NCBI RefSeq assembly: GCF_000333895.2
Contig: NZ_ANFM02000001.1
Location: 62,001 to 126,000 of the forward strand
Length of the DNA: 64,000 bases
Direction of reading: 5' to 3'
Origin: Grimontia indica
Lineage (GTDB): Bacteria > Pseudomonadota > Gammaproteobacteria > Enterobacterales > Vibrionaceae
The first letter of the stretch is position 1, and each line of letters starts with the position of its first letter. The notes below the pieces were generated by a model. That model was not told the origin of the DNA, made no database searches, and was given only the letters and a program-made list of their open reading frames with translations. Below, piece after piece: positions 63,134 to 64,000 of this stretch. Both the position numbers and the translations under genes were made by a program.

Positions 63134-63230
63134 CGTCATCGGTAGCTCCGCTACCAACACCTGATGAATATTTTCAACGGTGTGAGGCCGGAAGCTTTGC
63201 GTCCCAGGCTTTCGCCTTGGTTTGCCTTTT
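63134..63230 (-). ncRNA. Cyclic-di-GMP-I (GEMM) riboswitch upstream of tfoY
   Basis: Read on the minus strand, the RNA has GGCAAACC, GAAA tetraloop, TGGGACGCAAAGC, CCGGCCT and a second stem GGTAGCGG-AGCTACCG, the conserved blocks of the GEMM-I aptamer as in Vibrio cholerae Vc2. It ends about 110 bases before the tfoY start. The second messenger c-di-GMP is expected to control the downstream gene. Confidence 0.9.
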
Positions 63231-63489
63231 TCTTGACGAGATTTAGCTTAACCGAATCGCGTCTTTTTGTCGTTATTGCTGGTCGAACAAAGTGTGATCT
63301 TAGTTCAGAACGAACTCTATTGATTTCTTTGTAATTATTCCGTTCTCTTTGTTATTGCAGAAATTTCGACCATCGCACCCCTTTTACAGTATGCAATAAG
63401 GGTAGCACTAGAAATCTGGGCATTTTATTGATTTTGAGGTTCGTCGCAATAACAAGATGCATTTATTTGGAAAACTTGTCAGTAAAAGA
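63231..63489. other. Gene-free region holding the tfoY promoter
   Basis: No coding frame or recognised RNA; the tfoY/riboswitch transcript must start in this stretch on the minus strand. Confidence 0.45.
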
Positions 63490-63516
63490 AAAGCCTGAGC
63501 GTAAAGCTAAGGCTTT
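63490..63516 (-). terminator. Terminator of the LacI-family gene
   Basis: Stem AAAGCCT-G-AGC / GCT-A-AGGCTTT with one mismatch and a 5-base loop; A/T-rich on both sides. Confidence 0.75.
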
Positions 63517-63542
63517 TTGGTGACATTTACGGCGATTTTGGG

Positions 63543-64000
63543 CTATGACTGTTTTAAATTCTTTACAGAGCGTCGCACAATCAATTCAGGCTGCATTTCA
63601 AAAATCTGTTGCTGGTTCTCTTTGTTTGCCAGACGTTCCATCAGCAGCTTAATCGCTGTTTTGCCCAAACGGTTTTTAGGCTGGTGAATTGTGGTTAACG
63701 GTGGCGAGAAGAAGCCAGCTAAATCGATGTTGTCATAGCCAATGATGGAAATGTCATTCGGCACATCCAGACCCGCCTGACGGAAGGTACTGATCGCAGC
63801 CAATGCCATAATGTCGTTAAAACAGAATACGGCAGTAGGGCGGTCATCCAGCGCGACAAGCTTATTCGCGGCTTCTACCGCAGAATCACATTCGAAATCC
63901 GCTTCGACAATCCAATCCAGGTTGTAAGTCAGGCCAGCTTCTTCCAGCGCTTTGCGAAAACCGTCCAGACGCTCTCTACAAGTCAGTTTATCCATCTGGC
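63543..64000 (-). CDS. LacI family transcriptional regulator, C-terminal part
   Basis: The frame remains open to the window edge, so the N-terminal DNA-binding domain lies beyond it; about 150 C-terminal residues are seen. RPTAVFCFNDIMALAAISTF, DISIIGYDNIDLAGFFSPPL and TTIHQPKNRLGKTA are the effector-domain hallmarks of the GalR/LacI group, closest in feel to CytR/RbsR-like sugar regulators. The effector is unknown. Followed by its own terminator. Confidence 0.88.
   Translation of the reverse strand, partial: QMDKLTCRERLDGFRKALEEAGLTYNLDWIVEADFECDSAVEAANKLVALDDRPTAVFCFNDIMALAAISTFRQAGLDVPNDISIIGYDNIDLAGFFSPPLTTIHQPKNRLGKTAIKLLMERLANKENQQQIFEMQPELIVRRSVKNLKQS

Overview
The window is a 64 kb stretch of a gammaproteobacterial chromosome, most probably from a marine member of the Vibrionaceae (Grimontia, Enterovibrio, Photobacterium or Vibrio-like; the genus is an inference). 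The reasons are a GntR-type prp operon with acnD and prpF, a TfoX-type regulator preceded by a c-di-GMP (GEMM-I) riboswitch as in Vibrio tfoY, a ynjBCD-ynjF cluster, punC/punR orthologues and dense LysR-regulated metabolic pairs. No rRNA, tRNA, CRISPR array or complete insertion sequence was seen.

Layout. 0-2.5 kb: a DUF1800/DUF1501 pair (first gene cut by the window edge). 2.6-9.7 kb: a methyltransferase, a DJ-1/PfpI protein with a divergent LysR, the punC/punR nucleoside transporter pair, a rhodanese next to a decayed TauE/SafE transporter, and a DUF418 membrane protein. 10-20.7 kb: small DUF1272 and NIPSNAP proteins, a SHMT-like PLP enzyme with divergent LysR and a LysE exporter, a metalloprotease-like lipoprotein, a metallo-beta-lactamase-fold protein with altered zinc ligands, a Crp/Fnr-SDR-DUF2141-VTT run, a palindromic repeat element and a ferric-reductase-like flavoprotein. 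20.8-30.7 kb: an AEC transporter, then prpR-prpB-prpC-acnD-prpF-prpE, the complete 2-methylcitrate route from propionate to pyruvate and succinate, with two clear GntR operators upstream.

30.8-40.2 kb is the accessory segment. It holds small orphan proteins, a (CTGA)8 repeat, an A+T-rich reverse transcriptase-nitrilase fusion with the hallmarks of the anti-phage system DRT type 1 (UG1), a membrane partner gene just downstream of it, a 515-base gene-free leader, and two adjacent paralogous membrane proteins of unknown function. Three near-identical terminators (30759, 33134, 40192) lie at the borders of this segment.

40.2-64 kb: an RND efflux pump with divergent TetR and two 18-bp operators, a methyltransferase, a tandem pair of bacterioferritin subunits with complementary active-site defects behind a Fur-like box, a second DJ-1 protein, a 1,520-residue RTX-type repeat protein, a TTC38-like protein, a DsbA-like protein, the VTT/flavoprotein-reductase fusion plus ynjB-ynjC-ynjD-ynjF operon, two small hypothetical genes, tfoY with its riboswitch, and the C-terminal part of a LacI-family regulator running off the end.
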